Made by a program: the position numbers and the translations under genes | Assembly: GCA_025361185.1 (NCBI GenBank) | Contig: JANYAR010000080.1 | Coordinates: 1 to 49,398 of the forward strand | Source: Alphaproteobacteria bacterium | GTDB lineage: Bacteria; Pseudomonadota; Alphaproteobacteria; Micropepsales; Micropepsaceae | Length of the DNA: 49,398 nucleotides | Direction of reading: 5' to 3' | Notes under the pieces: generated by a model | Database searches by the model: none | Seen by the model: the letters and a program-made list of their open reading frames with translations, nothing else | What the model was told of the DNA's origin: nothing | Shown here: positions 48,628 through 49,398 of the stretch, piece after piece | Layout: the number at the start of each line of letters is the position of its first letter | How positions within the stretch are numbered: the stretch's first letter is position 1

Positions 48628-49398
48628 ATGGCGCTTCGGGTAGCAATCAACGGCTTCGGCCGCATCGGCCGTCTGGTGCTGCGGGCGATCGTGGAGTCGG
48701 GTCGCCGCGACATCGAGGTCGTAGCGGTCAACGATCTGGGTCCGGTGGAAACCAACGCCCATCTGCTGCGCTATGACAGCGTGCATGGCCGCTTCCCGGC
48801 CCAGGTGAGCGTGGACGGCGAATTCATGATCGCCGCCGGTCACAAGATCAAGGTCACCGCCATCAAGAATCCCGCCGAGCTGCCGCACAAGGCGCTGGAC
48901 GTGGACATCGCCCTGGAATGCACCGGCATCTTCACCGCGCGCGACAAGGCGGCACTGCATCTGGAAGCCGGCGCCAAGCGCGTGCTGGTCTCAGCCCCCG
49001 CCGAGGGCGCCGACATCACCGTGGTCTATGGCGTCAACCACGACAAGCTGACCAAGGACCACATCATCGTTTCCAACGCGTCCTGCACCACCAACTGCCT
49101 GGTGCCGGTGGCCAAGGTGCTGAACGATTTGATCGGCATCGAAAAAGGCATGATGACGACGGTGCATTCCTACACCAACGACCAACCGTCGCTGGACCAG
49201 ATGCACAAGGACCTCTATCGCGGCCGCGCCGCCGCCTTGTCGATCATTCCGACTTCGACCGGCGCCGCCAAGGCCGTCGGCCTGGTGCTGCCGGAATTGA
49301 AAGGCAAGCTGGACGGCGTCTCGGTGCGTGTGCCGACGCCGAATGTCTCGCTGGTGGATCTGAAATTCCTCGCCAAGCGCGCCACCACGGCGGAAGAA
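48628..49398 (+). CDS. gap: Glyceraldehyde-3-phosphate dehydrogenase (cut by window end)
   Basis: First 257 codons, still open at the right edge. ATG at 48628 has AGGAG seven bases upstream. NAD(P)-binding fold begins [20 protein letters not shown]; the catalytic Cys153 is in [12 protein letters not shown], and the substrate loop [24 protein letters not shown] and [18 protein letters not shown] follow. Residues around [19 protein letters not shown] suggest the usual cofactor pocket. Oxidises or forms 1,3-bisphosphoglycerate. Probably co-transcribed with tktA, with pgk expected beyond the window. Confidence 0.96.
   Translation, partial: MALRVAINGFGRIGRLVLRAIVESGRRDIEVVAVNDLGPVETNAHLLRYDSVHGRFPAQVSVDGEFMIAAGHKIKVTAIKNPAELPHKALDVDIALECTGIFTARDKAALHLEAGAKRVLVSAPAEGADITVVYGVNHDKLTKDHIIVSNASCTTNCLVPVAKVLNDLIGIEKGMMTTVHSYTNDQPSLDQMHKDLYRGRAAALSIIPTSTGAAKAVGLVLPELKGKLDGVSVRVPTPNVSLVDLKFLAKRATTAEE

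Overview
The window is a GC-rich chromosomal segment of an alphaproteobacterium. The gene order supports this: mreB-mreC-mreD-mrdA-rodA, ilvB-ilvN-ilvC, ftsH-folP-glmM, ruvC-ruvA-ruvB-ybgC-tolQ-tolR-tolA-tolB-pal-cpoB-tilS, and DUF4164-zapA-6S RNA-fau. An FG-type house style of frequent 1 to 4 nt stop/start overlaps (TGATG, ATGA, GTGA) runs through most operons. Genus cannot be fixed from the sequence alone. Nearly everything is core metabolism and cell-envelope machinery; the only obvious accessory DNA is the left edge.

Layout. 1-842: the C-terminal tail of a serine site-specific recombinase, a 530-base non-coding stretch with degenerate tRNA-like and CGAACCCGTCTCC-like repeats, then tRNA-Lys(CTT). 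964-6685: elongasome operon (mreB, mreC, mreD, mrdA, rodA; minus strand). 6799-8589: leuA with a candidate leucine-rich leader peptide. 9023-12061: a two-gene NitT/TauT-type ABC importer (fused double permease, ATPase with extra C-terminal domain) with no binding protein. 12058-13718: GFA-family protein and purT, overlapping by GTGA. 13738-17360: ilvB-ilvN-ilvC preceded by a complete ilv attenuator (leader peptide MRKTLVLIRSPAFRS plus intrinsic terminator) and followed by a strong terminator. 17367-20892: miaA, divergent serB, a small alpha/beta-barrel-like protein, and a DegP/HtrA protease. 21057-23965: mrp, folA, a GNAT acetyltransferase and an RcnB-like secreted protein. 24224-29055: purA, then thiD, glmM, folP and an M50 metalloprotease gene. 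29255-38156: ftsH, tilS and the complete Tol-Pal system. 38149-40303: ruvABC. 40348-43686: a YbaL-type antiporter, an 87-aa unknown, yebC and a small membrane protein. 43683-46452: a YmdB-type phosphoesterase, 5-formyl-THF cyclo-ligase, an unknown anchored protein, 6S RNA, zapA, DUF4164. 46598-49398: tktA and the first 257 codons of gap.

How it fits together. The left part builds the lateral wall (RodA/PBP2/MreBCD) and the middle part builds envelope constriction and integrity (Tol-Pal, GlmM for UDP-GlcNAc, FtsH for membrane quality control, DegP for periplasmic quality control). Branched-chain amino acid synthesis is represented by ilvBNC and leuA, both preceded by leader-peptide-like regulation. 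One-carbon and folate metabolism recurs: folA, folP, fau, purT and a GFA-family protein. The most interesting points are the ilv attenuator and the candidate leuA attenuator, a chromosomal dihydropteroate synthase that reads like the sulfonamide-insensitive Sul enzymes, an atypically AT-rich M50 protease gene wedged between ftsH and folP beside an 81-nt imperfect palindrome, the GFA-purT translational coupling, a TolQ with a signal-peptide-like extension, and an ABC importer without a visible binding protein. I did not find a clearly new multi-gene defence or mobile system; there is no CRISPR array and no intact insertion sequence.
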